From Treponema sp. (GTDB taxonomy: Bacteria > Spirochaetota > Spirochaetia > Treponematales > Breznakiellaceae): a stretch of 64,000 nt of DNA. The notes below the pieces were generated by a model. The model ran no database searches and was not told where the DNA came from. It saw only the letters and a program-made list of their open reading frames with translations. Both the position numbers and the translations under genes were made by a program. The stretch is from contig WRIV01000009.1 of assembly GCA_009782555.1 (NCBI GenBank), positions 1 to 64,000 on the forward strand, written 5' to 3'. Positions 17,760 to 26,947 of the stretch are shown piece after piece; position 1 is the first letter of the stretch, and each line of letters starts with the position of its first letter.

Positions 17760-20450
17760 TTAATCTCCTTTTTTTGTTTCCCCGGCTTTTAAGACAAAGG
17801 CCGGTTTAAGGGTCAGCAAAAGAGCGGGGATCACCAAAAGGCTGACCATGGCGCTCACCCCCATGGTCAGAGCAATAAGGAAGCCGAAGTGTCCCAGCAT
17901 ATTAAACCGGGAAAAGATCAGCACCGCAAAGCCCGCCCCCACCGACAGGGCGTTAATGATAATTGCTTTGCCGGAAACGGCAAAGGTCCGCGACAAAAAT
18001 ATCCGCAGTTCATCTGCGGCGGAAGGGATAACGAAAGCAGGATACAGTTCCCGCTTAAAGGATTCTATATAATGAATCGTATAATCAATCCCTATGCCGA
18101 CGGCAAGACTGGCGATCATCGATGTCCCCAAATTCAATTTGATTCCTAAAAACCCCATGACCGCAAAGTTGATCAAAATCGAAATGGAAAGGGGAGCGAT
18201 ACCGATAAATCCTGCCGCCGCGGATCGGTATGAAAAGGCAATGGTAAGAAAGACCAGGGCCAGGGAAATAATGAGCGAAATAAGCTGGGAACGAACCACC
18301 TGCTGGTTCAGGGATGTTTCTACCAAGGCGCTTCCCCCCACAGTAACGTCAATTCCTTCGGGAAAATTTGCTTCCACAAAGCGGTATATGGCATTAACGG
18401 CCCGCATGGTGTCGGTTTCTCCTAGGGTACGAAGTTGTATTGTCGTTTTGATGGCCGTCGGTTCCAGCGGATCGTTGGAGTAGGCATCAATATTACCGGA
18501 AAGGAGGATGAGGTAATTCGCCATCAGGGCGGCAAGCTCCTCCGGCCTGGTCTTTCCGTACTTGGCCGGGTTGGCGGGGATCTCGTAATAGGCGGCGCCT
18601 TCAAAGTTAACAAGTTTTTTTAGTTCTTTTACAAGCTCCATAGCACTAAGCTCTGAACTGTTCCCCGAGTGGGCGGCTCTGCTTAAAAGGGCGACAAACC
18701 CTTCCAGTGTATAGGGGGCCGATTCCGGCAGAGGAGCTTGATCTTTTTCAAAAAGGCCAAAGCCGAATTCCTGAGCATCGTCAATACCGAAATTACCAAA
18801 CCCAAAGTCCATCTCCTCCTCATCAAAACCAAACCCGATCCAGTCTTCTTCTTCTTTCAAACCTAGGTTCGATCCAAAAGTTACAGAACGGATCCCTTCC
18901 GGACTTTCATCGGCGTTAAAAACCTGGTTGATCCGTTTAATCAAATCGGTAAAACCCATGGTCTTGCCCGTTTCGGGAACATGGGTTTCCAGGTGCCGGC
19001 TTAGGTTATCCATGGCCAAAAGGCAGGCGGGGCTGAGCAGTATTTCACTTTCTTTGGCTTCCGCCACCACACTGACAATCTTTGAGCCGCCGAATTCTTC
19101 CCGGATAAAACGATCCGATTTGGCGATGTCAGTACCGGGTTTAAAGTATTCAATAAACACATTGTCGATGATAAGTCGGGAAGTGCCCAGCGCTGCAAAT
19201 ACGATTATCAGGGCGGCGGCAAGCAGCACCGTCCTCTGGCGAATGGCGATGGCGGAAAAGAAACGCCTTACGGCACCGCTAAAGCGATCCATGTCTGCCG
19301 GTTTATTGGGAGTTGATTCGCCCTTCCCCTTTCCGGCGGTTTTCCTGATAATAAGCAGGGCGGGGATAAGGGTAAGCGCCACAGCAAAGGAAATGAGAAC
19401 ACCAAAGCCGGCAAAAAACCCAAATTCCCTGATGGGCAGGACTGTGGTAAAACAAAAGGAAAGAAAGCCCGCCAGTGTTGTCAGGGCCGCAAGAAACACA
19501 GGTTTGGCAATTTTTTTTACCGTCCCTATTACATGATTCCGGTGATTTTCTTTATCATCATCAAATAAACCTTCAAAAAAATGGGTAACCACATGGATGC
19601 CGTAGGCACTTCCCACCGCCACCAAGATTACCGGCAGTATCGTAGAAATGATCGAAAGTTTTATGTTAAAGAGAGGCATGGCTCCCATGGACCAAACGGC
19701 GGCGATTATCACCGTTAAGAGAGGAAGGACCACGCCTGACAGGCGGCGGAAAGAAAAAAACAGGATGAGGAGTACCACAATGATCACCAACGGCACCAAG
19801 AGAGAAAGGTCGGCACGGACCGCCTCGTTAATGGTGGCGCTGATCACGGGGATCCCTGTAACATAAACCGCCGCAGCGCCGGCAAACATTTCCCGGGCTA
19901 TATCCCTGACCTGGATAAAACTATCCACCACTTCGGGGCTCCCTGCTTCGTCGGCGGGGATATTCAAAGGTACAAGAATCTGGGTGGAAGAAAAATCATC
20001 GGATACAAGGGAGCGTTTATACATATCCCAGGAAAGAATTTTTTCCTTAAGCCGGACAATTTCTTCCGGCGTACCGGTAAAATCCGCTGGGAGGAGTTTT
20101 TCCACTATCACGGATTCGCTGTCTCCGGTGATATAATCGGCATTGACAATGGAGATTGACGGATCGATGATTTCTATGGCCTCGACCTTTTCCACATAGT
20201 CCCGAATAAGGGTAAGAAAGGCCGGATCAAAGACATCTCCCGTTTCCCGATGCAGGGCCACCAAAATAAAAATAGAACTGCCAAAGATGTCGTCTATGTA
20301 TTGGGCCGTCAGCCTGGCGGGATCATCTTCTGAAATAAAGCGAAAATTGTTGTTATCCAGCTCAAGACGGGGCATCTGAAAAGCAAAGAATATCGTCACC
20401 ATGGTGATGACCAGTACGATGATCCATGGATGACGGTACAGTTTTTCCAT
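17760..20450 (-). CDS. RND/MMPL-family transporter
   Basis: An 896-residue inner-membrane protein with the two-fold RND layout. Each half has one N-terminal membrane helix, a large periplasmic loop (about residues 30-200 and 440-690), and five further helices (LLVPLVIIVVLLILFFSF and others). AYGIHVVTHFFE in the first half and GIGIDYTIHYIESF in the second are the conserved MMPL/HAE3 motifs; the Asp there may relay protons. The second loop has a Phe/Gly/Glu-rich insert (about residues 520-560). It heads the operon with the LolA-like and barrel genes, suggesting movement of hydrophobic molecules across the envelope. TATACT lies 6 bases before its ATG. Confidence 0.92.
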   Translation of the reverse strand: MEKLYRHPWIIVLVITMVTIFFAFQMPRLELDNNNFRFISEDDPARLTAQYIDDIFGSSIFILVALHRETGDVFDPAFLTLIRDYVEKVEAIEIIDPSISIVNADYITGDSESVIVEKLLPADFTGTPEEIVRLKEKILSWDMYKRSLVSDDFSSTQILVPLNIPADEAGSPEVVDSFIQVRDIAREMFAGAAAVYVTGIPVISATINEAVRADLSLLVPLVIIVVLLILFFSFRRLSGVVLPLLTVIIAAVWSMGAMPLFNIKLSIISTILPVILVAVGSAYGIHVVTHFFEGLFDDDKENHRNHVIGTVKKIAKPVFLAALTTLAGFLSFCFTTVLPIREFGFFAGFGVLISFAVALTLIPALLIIRKTAGKGKGESTPNKPADMDRFSGAVRRFFSAIAIRQRTVLLAAALIIVFAALGTSRLIIDNVFIEYFKPGTDIAKSDRFIREEFGGSKIVSVVAEAKESEILLSPACLLAMDNLSRHLETHVPETGKTMGFTDLIKRINQVFNADESPEGIRSVTFGSNLGLKEEEDWIGFGFDEEEMDFGFGNFGIDDAQEFGFGLFEKDQAPLPESAPYTLEGFVALLSRAAHSGNSSELSAMELVKELKKLVNFEGAAYYEIPANPAKYGKTRPEELAALMANYLILLSGNIDAYSNDPLEPTAIKTTIQLRTLGETDTMRAVNAIYRFVEANFPEGIDVTVGGSALVETSLNQQVVRSQLISLIISLALVFLTIAFSYRSAAAGFIGIAPLSISILINFAVMGFLGIKLNLGTSMIASLAVGIGIDYTIHYIESFKRELYPAFVIPSAADELRIFLSRTFAVSGKAIIINALSVGAGFAVLIFSRFNMLGHFGFLIALTMGVSAMVSLLVIPALLLTLKPAFVLKAGETKKGD

Positions 20451-20456
20451 TTATCC

Positions 20457-20485
20457 AGTATAGCGGAAGGGGAATTTTCTGTATA
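20457..20485 (-). promoter_or_regulatory. Promoter of the RND operon, possibly leaderless
   Basis: Minus strand: TATACA (20485-20480), 17 bases, TATACT (20462-20457), six bases, then the ATG at 20450. There is no Shine-Dalgarno sequence, so the transcript may begin at or next to the start codon. The element TATACTGGATA is repeated in the opposite orientation at 20535-20545. Confidence 0.45.
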
Positions 20486-20511
20486 TATACAAAAAAAATA
20501 ACCCCTATGAA

Positions 20512-20540
20512 TTGCAGGATGAACCTATTATGGTTATACT
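20512..20540 (+). promoter_or_regulatory. Promoter of the HD-GYP gene, possibly leaderless
   Basis: TTGCAG (20512-20517), exactly 17 bases, TATACT (20535-20540). Only six bases separate TATACT from the ATG at 20547 and there is no ribosome-binding site. The transcript would begin close to the ATG; otherwise translation starts at the next ATG (20559). Confidence 0.55.
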
Positions 20541-20546
20541 GGATAT

Positions 20547-21773
20547 ATGACCGTACGAATGGATTCTCTTATTAAAGCAATAGCCACAGCCCTGGACATT
20601 GTGGAAAACGAACTCTTGGGGGCCAGTACCAACCATGGCAAAAGGATTGCCGTCCTTTCTGCAAAAATGGGGGAGGTTCTGGGGAAAACCCCGGAAGAAA
20701 TCACGAACATAGGTATCTGCGCTCTGCTCCACGACAACGCGTTGACCGAATATATTCTCTCCGAACGAAAAGAAGGACACCACGATCCGGCCATGAAGAA
20801 GCACTGTGAATACGGCCAGCGAAATGTGGATGCCCTTCATTTTAAAACAAACATAAAGGATTTTATCCTTTACCACCATGAACGGGCCGACGGCAGCGGG
20901 CCCTTTGGAATACGGGAAGGAGAAGGCCCCCTGGAGGCGGAAATTATCACCATTGCCGACTCAATAGATGCGGTCCACCATCTGCAGCGGCTGGAACCAG
21001 AAGGGCTTACTCCCATCCGGAGCATTATTGCCGAGGATGCCGGAAAACGTTTCAGTAAAACATCTGCGGAAGCGATGCTGGAAATCCTCGACTGGCCCAC
21101 GATCCTTTCCCTTAAGGACAATGTAATTCAGCAAACAGCGGCGGCGGCTTTCAATCCCTGGATTATCGATATTGAAACAGATACCATTTTCGGACTGGCC
21201 GGTTTTATAGCCCGTATCATCGACTACAAATCGGTTTTTACACAGCGGCATTCCATCCAGATTGCCAACAAAGCATGGCTCATGGGAGATTACTACCGTT
21301 ATACTTATGCCGAAAAAGCAGAGCTGTACCTGGCGGCGGCTCTCCACGATATCGGCAAATTGGCGGTTCCCTTATCAATTCTGGAAAAGCCGGACAAGCT
21401 AAACGATGCTGAATTTTCAATTATCAAAGAACATGTCCTCCTGACCTGGGAAATGCTTAAAGACATTGAAGGATTCAGTTCCATCTGTTCCTGGGCTTCC
21501 AATCACCATGAAAAACTGACCGGCAGCGGTTATCCCTTTGGTAAAAAAAATCATGACCTTGATTTTAATTCCCTCCTTATGACCTGCCTTGATATTTACC
21601 AGGCGGTAAGCGAGGAACGACCCTACCACGCCGGGAGAAATCATGGGGAAACCATGAAAATACTCTTTGAAATGACAGATAAGGGGGAAATAGACCGGGG
21701 TATTATAAAGGATATAGACGCAGTACTGGCACCCTATGACGGCAGTGATGTGCCGCCGCCGGAAACGCCATAA
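20547..21773 (+). CDS. Tandem HD/HD-GYP phosphodiesterase-like protein
   Basis: A 408-residue cytoplasmic protein with two HD-type domains. The first (about residues 28-140) has LLHDN and YHHERADGSGPFG, so HDxGK has lost its lysine and GYP reads GPF. The second (about 230-390) is intact: RHS, AALHDIGKLAVP, ITWEM-like helix, NHHEKLTGSGYPFG. Intact HD-GYP domains hydrolyse cyclic di-GMP; the first may be regulatory. No sensory or receiver domain is present. It diverges from the RND operon and may share its regulation. An ATG at 20559 is an alternative start. Confidence 0.88.
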   Translation: MTVRMDSLIKAIATALDIVENELLGASTNHGKRIAVLSAKMGEVLGKTPEEITNIGICALLHDNALTEYILSERKEGHHDPAMKKHCEYGQRNVDALHFKTNIKDFILYHHERADGSGPFGIREGEGPLEAEIITIADSIDAVHHLQRLEPEGLTPIRSIIAEDAGKRFSKTSAEAMLEILDWPTILSLKDNVIQQTAAAAFNPWIIDIETDTIFGLAGFIARIIDYKSVFTQRHSIQIANKAWLMGDYYRYTYAEKAELYLAAALHDIGKLAVPLSILEKPDKLNDAEFSIIKEHVLLTWEMLKDIEGFSSICSWASNHHEKLTGSGYPFGKKNHDLDFNSLLMTCLDIYQAVSEERPYHAGRNHGETMKILFEMTDKGEIDRGIIKDIDAVLAPYDGSDVPPPETP

Positions 21774-21780
21774 GAACACA

Positions 21781-23316
21781 TTAGATTTGGATGACCCCTT
21801 CTTTTAGAAACGCTTCCAGTTCTTCTTTTGGAATACCCCAGTTTTTTCCAAAACGATCAAAAAATTTTTTTGATAATTTCATAAAACGGTGAAACACCGG
21901 CGTTCCCGAAGGGACAATCCGGGAAAGCAAAACCGGAAAAGCCCGGCGGTTAACGATTATTTCCCAGAACCGGGCAAAGTTTTTTATTTTTTCCATATCT
22001 GAGACAGGAAGGCATCTGGTTTCGATTACTTCGTAGGGAGCTGTTTTGCTGCAGATTGCGGGAAAACTGCCATCCTTCAGCATGACATACATGGGCGTCC
22101 CCGGCAGTATTTTTAATATCCCCGGCTGTATCTCAAATGGCATTTTGTTTTTTCCGGCATTGTTTCCGCCGCCGCTAAGGGCCATCCATAGACGGTCAAA
22201 CCCCCTGCCGAAAGAATCAAGGTCTTCACCGGGAAGGCCCGCAATAAGGTCCACATGCAGTATTGCATTGGTATTCTTCCGTAGGAATCGCAGCACCTCT
22301 AGTTCTTCTTCAGGATTAGAATCTCTTTTTATTTGAGAACACGTTTGGGGGTTAAGGCTTTGTATGCCGATTTCTAGCCTGATGCTCTCTGGAGGAAACC
22401 GGGCCAGCATGTTCCGTAATTCCACAGGAAAAAGGGAAGGAACCATCTCAAAATGAAATTGAAGCCCATTTTTATAGTTGGGTACATTAGCTTCTCCGAT
22501 GGAATTCAAAAGACAAAAATCAAGAATTGCCATGGCCCGGGGAAGATTTACATTAAAACTACGATCGAGAAACTTAAGGGTCCTTGTTTTTTCCGATCCT
22601 GCGGCGCGCTGTAAAATATTTTTCAGGTCGGCAAGAAATGGTTTCAGGGGGAATTCCCGAACCGGAGATTCCCCCGTTCCCGGTTTTCGGGAACTTTGAC
22701 AGAACGCACATGCATAGGGACAGCCCCTGGAAGATTCCACATAGATCAGTTTTTGCCGCAGATCTTCAGATGTATAAAAATTGTAACCGTTTTTTATAAC
22801 AGAAAGATTTACCCTGCCGGCATGAATAAACTTACCGTACCGTTTTTTTGCATCAGCCGGATCATTCAGAACGGTCCGGCACAGTTCTGCAAAAACCGCC
22901 TCGCCCTCGCCGGTAACTACAAAATCCGCATAAAAGAAAATAGCCAGCCCTTCGCTCTGTTCCTCCGGCGAATCAACCGGATCCGGTGGACCGGCGAGAC
23001 CGGTTATTTCCGGCCCTCCCAGAACAATTACCGGCCTGGAGCCGCCGCTCCATTTTTTTTCCAGAATCCTGAGCAGTTCCAGTGTAGCGCCGTGATTCCA
23101 GACAGAAACAGACAGGGCAAGTATCTTCGGTTCTTCGGCCATGAGAGCGGCGGTTTTTTCTTCCGGGGGCTGGCGCAGGGCAAACTCAAGGATGCGGACA
23201 GAATGAAATTCCGGGGAAAGGTTTGCCGCCAAAAGCCGCAGGGCAAAAGAGGGATGTATCCATTTTGCGTTGATGGTACAGAGAACGATAACAGCCACTC
23301 TGCATAACCATTGCAT
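21781..23316 (-). CDS. Radical SAM protein with B12-binding domain
   Basis: 511 residues. The N-terminal ~150 residues form a cobalamin-binding-like Rossmann domain (TINAKWIHPSFALRLL, ILALSVSVWNHGATLELL, VIVLGGPEITG, DFVVTGEGEAVF). The radical SAM core follows with the [4Fe-4S] motif CPYACAFC (Cys199, 203, 206) and continues through LEIGIQSLNPQT and HVDLIAGLPGEDLDSF. A DUF4080-like C-terminal region closes it. The substrate is unknown. The family includes MiaB-like, methyltransferase and uncharacterised enzymes. A GTG at 23298 (VAVIVLCT) is a plausible alternative start, since family members often begin there. It is divergent from mtnN, 29 bp away. Confidence 0.86.
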   Translation of the reverse strand: MQWLCRVAVIVLCTINAKWIHPSFALRLLAANLSPEFHSVRILEFALRQPPEEKTAALMAEEPKILALSVSVWNHGATLELLRILEKKWSGGSRPVIVLGGPEITGLAGPPDPVDSPEEQSEGLAIFFYADFVVTGEGEAVFAELCRTVLNDPADAKKRYGKFIHAGRVNLSVIKNGYNFYTSEDLRQKLIYVESSRGCPYACAFCQSSRKPGTGESPVREFPLKPFLADLKNILQRAAGSEKTRTLKFLDRSFNVNLPRAMAILDFCLLNSIGEANVPNYKNGLQFHFEMVPSLFPVELRNMLARFPPESIRLEIGIQSLNPQTCSQIKRDSNPEEELEVLRFLRKNTNAILHVDLIAGLPGEDLDSFGRGFDRLWMALSGGGNNAGKNKMPFEIQPGILKILPGTPMYVMLKDGSFPAICSKTAPYEVIETRCLPVSDMEKIKNFARFWEIIVNRRAFPVLLSRIVPSGTPVFHRFMKLSKKFFDRFGKNWGIPKEELEAFLKEGVIQI

Positions 23317-23345
23317 TCTTTGCTGTTTTTGACTACCCTCTAAGA

Positions 23346-24065
23346 ATGATAGGCATCATCGGCGCCATGGAACCTGAAGTGATCATGCTTCGAAACCTGC
23401 TCAAAAATGTAACAACCCAAAGCACCGGGGGATTTGAGTTTTCCCGGGGTAATTTGGACGGCAAAGATGTGGCGCTTCTTCAATGCGGAATAGGCAAGGT
23501 AATGGCCGCCGTGGGCTGCGCCCTCCTTGTTGAACGGTACTATCCGGAAGTGATCATCAATACCGGTTCAGCCGGAGGAATTGGAGAAAGCCTGCACATT
23601 GGCGATGCAGTAATTTCCCAGGGCCTGGTCCATCATGATGCGGATGTAACGGCATTTAACTATGAACCGGGACAGCTTCCGGGGATGCCCGCCGTTTTTC
23701 CTGTCCCTGAAGAATTGATTAAATTGGCGGAACAGGCGGTGGACGAACTAAAACGGGAAGGAGTTTTACCACGGGAATTTAATCATCTGCGGGGTATTAT
23801 CGGTTCCGGCGATGTGTTTATGCATGATCCGATCCGGATCGCCGCCGTATCAAAACAGTTCCCCCATATACGAGCGGTAGAAATGGAAAGCGCTGCCGTA
23901 GCCCAAACCTGTTGGCTCTTCGGCGTACCTTGTCTGGTAATCCGGGCCCTGTCGGATATTGCCGGAACAGAATCCAGCATAACTTCCGAAGAATTTCTTC
24001 CCGTCGCTTCCAAAAATTCCTGCGAGATTGTCAGGCGAATCGCCAAACTGTATACAGTACCATAA
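23346..24065 (+). CDS. mtnN: 5'-methylthioadenosine/S-adenosylhomocysteine nucleosidase
   Basis: This enzyme cleaves MTA and SAH to adenine and the thioribose product. It starts MIGIIGAMEPEV, the usual N-terminus. The glutamates of the nucleoside-binding site fit VEMESAAVAQTCW and the catalytic Asp fits RALSDIAG near residue 203. NTGSAGGIG and GDVF are also conserved. At 239 residues it is normal length. LuxS starts 11 bp downstream with a strong ribosome-binding site, so together they form the two-step SAH recycling and AI-2 route. Confidence 0.96.
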   Translation: MIGIIGAMEPEVIMLRNLLKNVTTQSTGGFEFSRGNLDGKDVALLQCGIGKVMAAVGCALLVERYYPEVIINTGSAGGIGESLHIGDAVISQGLVHHDADVTAFNYEPGQLPGMPAVFPVPEELIKLAEQAVDELKREGVLPREFNHLRGIIGSGDVFMHDPIRIAAVSKQFPHIRAVEMESAAVAQTCWLFGVPCLVIRALSDIAGTESSITSEEFLPVASKNSCEIVRRIAKLYTVP

Positions 24066-24076
24066 AAGGAGTAAGC

Positions 24077-24553
24077 ATGGAAAAGATCGCCAGTTTTCAG
24101 ATTGATCATCTGCGGCTAAAACCGGGGTTGTATGTTTCCCGAAAAGACAAATTTGGCGGCATGGCACTTACTACTTTTGATATCCGCTTAAAAGAACCTA
24201 ACAAAGAGCCGGTGATCGATATGCCGGCTCTGCATGCCATCGAACACCTGGGGGCAACCTTTTTACGGAACCATCCCCAATGGGGAGAACGGGTGGTGTA
24301 CTTCGGGCCCATGGGCTGCAGAACAGGCTGCTATCTTATTCTAGAGGGAGACCTGGATTCCCCTTCTATCCTTCCCTTGATTCGGGAAATGCTGGATTGG
24401 ATAGGAAATTTTAACGGCGCTATTCCCGGATCGGATCCGGCTGAATGCGGCAACTGGCAGGAACAAAACCTGGACATGGCAAAATGGGAAGCAGCTCGGT
24501 ATGGGGCGGTACTTAAAAATCCCGGCAGGGAAAATTTACATTACCCTGAATAA
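24077..24553 (+). CDS. luxS: S-ribosylhomocysteine lyase (AI-2 synthesis)
   Basis: LuxS cleaves S-ribosylhomocysteine to homocysteine and DPD, the precursor of autoinducer-2. The 158 residues carry the zinc motif HAIEH (His53, Glu56, His57), Cys124 in AECGNW as third ligand, and GPMGCRTGCY with the active Cys81. The start at 24077 is set by AGGAG at 24067-24071. The much longer frame that opens at 23912 runs through mtnN and is not a real N-terminus. With mtnN just upstream it completes the SAH detoxification pair. Confidence 0.97.
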   Translation: MEKIASFQIDHLRLKPGLYVSRKDKFGGMALTTFDIRLKEPNKEPVIDMPALHAIEHLGATFLRNHPQWGERVVYFGPMGCRTGCYLILEGDLDSPSILPLIREMLDWIGNFNGAIPGSDPAECGNWQEQNLDMAKWEAARYGAVLKNPGRENLHYPE

Positions 24554-24712
24554 TATGTGTTATGGCGTACAATCCGGAAACCAATAGGAAAATTCACTGT
24601 GCCCGGAGAATGGCTGCCCAATAGGCCGAACGCAGATCCCATCTGTGGTCGATCTTAGATCCGCGCAAAATACATGAGCAATACCGGAACCAGATAATTT
24701 GTCTGGAAAGAA
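24554..24712. other. 159-bp gap between convergent luxS and acidic membrane protein
   Basis: No gene is visible. A short CCAGA/TCTGG stem lies at 24690-24706, followed by AAAGAACTATTTTT; it could be a weak plus-strand terminator for luxS. Confidence 0.3.
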
Positions 24713-26947
24713 CTATTTTTTCCCAATCACCGAATCGACAAGATTTTTTAATCCCGGGTCCAGAGATTTGGCGGTCTCGGAATCCGGAGTTTTTGCTTTT
24801 TTATCAACATAACTGACGCCGTTTTTTTGTTTTATAACTCCGGAAACTGCCTGCAATTCCTGAGGTTCGCTCCGATCTTCGTTTTGGAAAGGCTTATACA
24901 CCACGGACATGGAATAGCCGGCGGTTAATTCTTCCAGACGCCCGGAGGTTTTTATATTTTTACTGTCATCGTCATCGGCATAAAAACTATCTTGATCATC
25001 AAATTCTGAAAGTATGCCGGCAAAAGGAGAGACAACAACAAAATCATCATCATCATCATCCAGGGCTGCTTCCTCTTCCGGTTTTCCGGTATCGTCGAAT
25101 TCAATTTTGCTTAACATTTCCGCCTGGGAAACACCGGCGGAGGGAGTTTTCGTTTCCGGTTCTTCCGGCAACTCCTCCAAATCTTCCAGTCCATCGTCCA
25201 ATTCTTCTAGTTCTTCGATTTGAACTGCATCATCAACCAGGTCATTTTCGGAGGCGCCTAAAATAATAGGTATTTCCACTGCACCTGCCGCTTCTTCCGC
25301 TTCGGGCAATTCTTCTGTTTCCGCCAATTCTTCCATGTCGCCAGGTTTTTCATCGATCTCTTCTATTTCTGCTGAATCTCCCGCATAACCCAGCCTTTCG
25401 TTGGTTTCTTCTGTTTCAGACAATTCTTCCGCATCGTCCAGTTCTTCTATTTCCTCCGGTTCTTCTACATCATCAGTCACTTCTTCCACTTCGGTTAACT
25501 CTTCTACTTCCGTATCGCCGATCTGTTTTTCATCTTCTTCATCAACCAGCTCTTCCAGTATCCCTTCTTCATCTGTTGCTGAGGATGATGCGGCTGCCGG
25601 AGCTCCGGAAGCCGGCTTAATCAGGGGCATCATTGCCGCCGCATTAACTACAGCCGGAGCTCCGCCGGGCAGCACCGGAGAAGTCCCCGCCGCCAGAAGC
25701 ATCCGGTTCAGGATGTTTTGGAGTTTATCCTCGTCTATTGCCAACCGGGTTTCACGCTTGCCGCCGATGGCGGTAAGGATCTCATCCCAGGATTTGTCGA
25801 TAAGACTGTCTATATCTTCCAGCAGAGCAGGGGTTTCCTTGACTCCCCTCTTCAATTCGGCCCGCACATCTTCCCGGCGCTGTTCCAGTTCCCGGTACCA
25901 GTGATCCCAGTCCATTTCGCCTTTGCGTTCATAATATTCCCGGATCAGAGAAAGCTGAAGTGTCTTCAAACGGTTCTGAACTATCGTCATGGTATCGGGC
26001 TGAAGGTTAAAGGCCAGGAAAATGGAAAGGAAGACGGTCAGGAAGATCGCCGTCAGAAGGATCACTTTCATGGACTGGGGGAAGGAAAAAAGTGATTCGT
26101 CTATTATCCGGCCCACCATAAGGCCCTGGCTGGTTCTGGCGGAAGTCAGCGCCAGGGCGGAACCGGAAGTCATGGAATCAATGGAGGTAAGGTTAAAAAG
26201 ATTTTCCTTCCAGATCGAAGAAATAACCGGAATAATCGACTGGGCTTCATTAAAGGCGGCGGGAAGACCCGACACCATGCCGGGAGGATCAGACACGATC
26301 GAAAAATTTTCTCCTATCTTGATGCGACCCTCGCCAATCAGCCGGTCCGTCACCGCCCGGATGGAAAGTGAAAAAAACACCGTCCCCCGGTATACTTCCA
26401 TGGAATCATAAAAGGGAAAGGAAAAGACTATCCGTTCATTCCTTTGATCCAGGGTAAGTTTGGGGTTCCCCCCAGAGGGAACCGCCAAGTCCGCATAGGG
26501 AACATAGGGGGCTGTCTCATCATAGTTTCTGTATAAAATAGTCTCGTTGGTTTGGGTAACAATATCCACAGCGCTGGTGGAAAAGTGAATGCGCAGCCCC
26601 CCGGCATCGACAAAACGTACCGACTGGAGCCCTCTCTGGGATTCCAAAAGGATACCGTAGGCCCGGGTTCGCTCAAAAATATCCTGGGCCGCCTGGTTGG
26701 GAAGAAAACTCCGTTTTACCGCATCGGATTCCAGGGAAGCTGAAAAGCGGTCTCTTAGTTCATCCAGAAAATATTGAATGGTTTCCGCATCCCGATGGAT
26801 TTCCTGGTCCAGAGAATGGGTAATCGAAGGATTGTAAAAGCGGGTTTCGATTAAATCGAAGAATCCGGTAAAGGCCAGGATAGAAAAACCCGCGGCCAAT
26901 ACTACCGAAATAAGAAGGCTAAACGCAGCCTTTTGTGAAACTGTCAC
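24713..26947 (-). CDS. Membrane protein with Cache-like sensor and acidic repeat tail
   Basis: 744 residues, start GTG at 26947 with TAGGA upstream. Membrane helix at ~7-29, an extracytoplasmic domain at ~35-290 that reads like a Cache/dCACHE sensor (SVRFVDAGGLRIHFST, RIVFSFPFYDSMEVYRGTVFFSLSI), then a second membrane helix (~294-316). The cytoplasmic part starts with a helical region (TMTIVQNRLKTLQLSLIRE) and then a long Glu/Asp-rich tract (~455-650) built on EELxExEE and EEIEELD units. No kinase, GGDEF or chemoreceptor output domain is present. The acidic tract may be a scaffold or cation-binding segment. It is not an obvious member of any named family. Confidence 0.75.
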   Translation of the reverse strand: MTVSQKAAFSLLISVVLAAGFSILAFTGFFDLIETRFYNPSITHSLDQEIHRDAETIQYFLDELRDRFSASLESDAVKRSFLPNQAAQDIFERTRAYGILLESQRGLQSVRFVDAGGLRIHFSTSAVDIVTQTNETILYRNYDETAPYVPYADLAVPSGGNPKLTLDQRNERIVFSFPFYDSMEVYRGTVFFSLSIRAVTDRLIGEGRIKIGENFSIVSDPPGMVSGLPAAFNEAQSIIPVISSIWKENLFNLTSIDSMTSGSALALTSARTSQGLMVGRIIDESLFSFPQSMKVILLTAIFLTVFLSIFLAFNLQPDTMTIVQNRLKTLQLSLIREYYERKGEMDWDHWYRELEQRREDVRAELKRGVKETPALLEDIDSLIDKSWDEILTAIGGKRETRLAIDEDKLQNILNRMLLAAGTSPVLPGGAPAVVNAAAMMPLIKPASGAPAAASSSATDEEGILEELVDEEDEKQIGDTEVEELTEVEEVTDDVEEPEEIEELDDAEELSETEETNERLGYAGDSAEIEEIDEKPGDMEELAETEELPEAEEAAGAVEIPIILGASENDLVDDAVQIEELEELDDGLEDLEELPEEPETKTPSAGVSQAEMLSKIEFDDTGKPEEEAALDDDDDDFVVVSPFAGILSEFDDQDSFYADDDDSKNIKTSGRLEELTAGYSMSVVYKPFQNEDRSEPQELQAVSGVIKQKNGVSYVDKKAKTPDSETAKSLDPGLKNLVDSVIGKK

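Larger units (their letters stand above)
20453..20544. repeat. Facing inverted copies of TATACTGGAT between divergent genes
   Basis: ATCCAGTATA (20453-20462) and TATACTGGAT (20535-20544) face each other across 72 bp. In both directions the sequence continues to ATG after the same spacing, so each arm holds the -10 and initiation region of one of the two divergent genes. Confidence 0.6.

Noticed and set aside
23912-24553. Longer luxS reading frame
   Set aside because: The extra 55 codons lie inside mtnN. AGGAG and the family N-terminus place the start at 24077.
25401-25904. Serine-rich plus-strand frame (also 25014-25223)
   Set aside because: It is the antisense of the Glu/Asp-rich tract of 24713-26947; GAA and GAG codons read as serine on the other strand. 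No start signal or domain.
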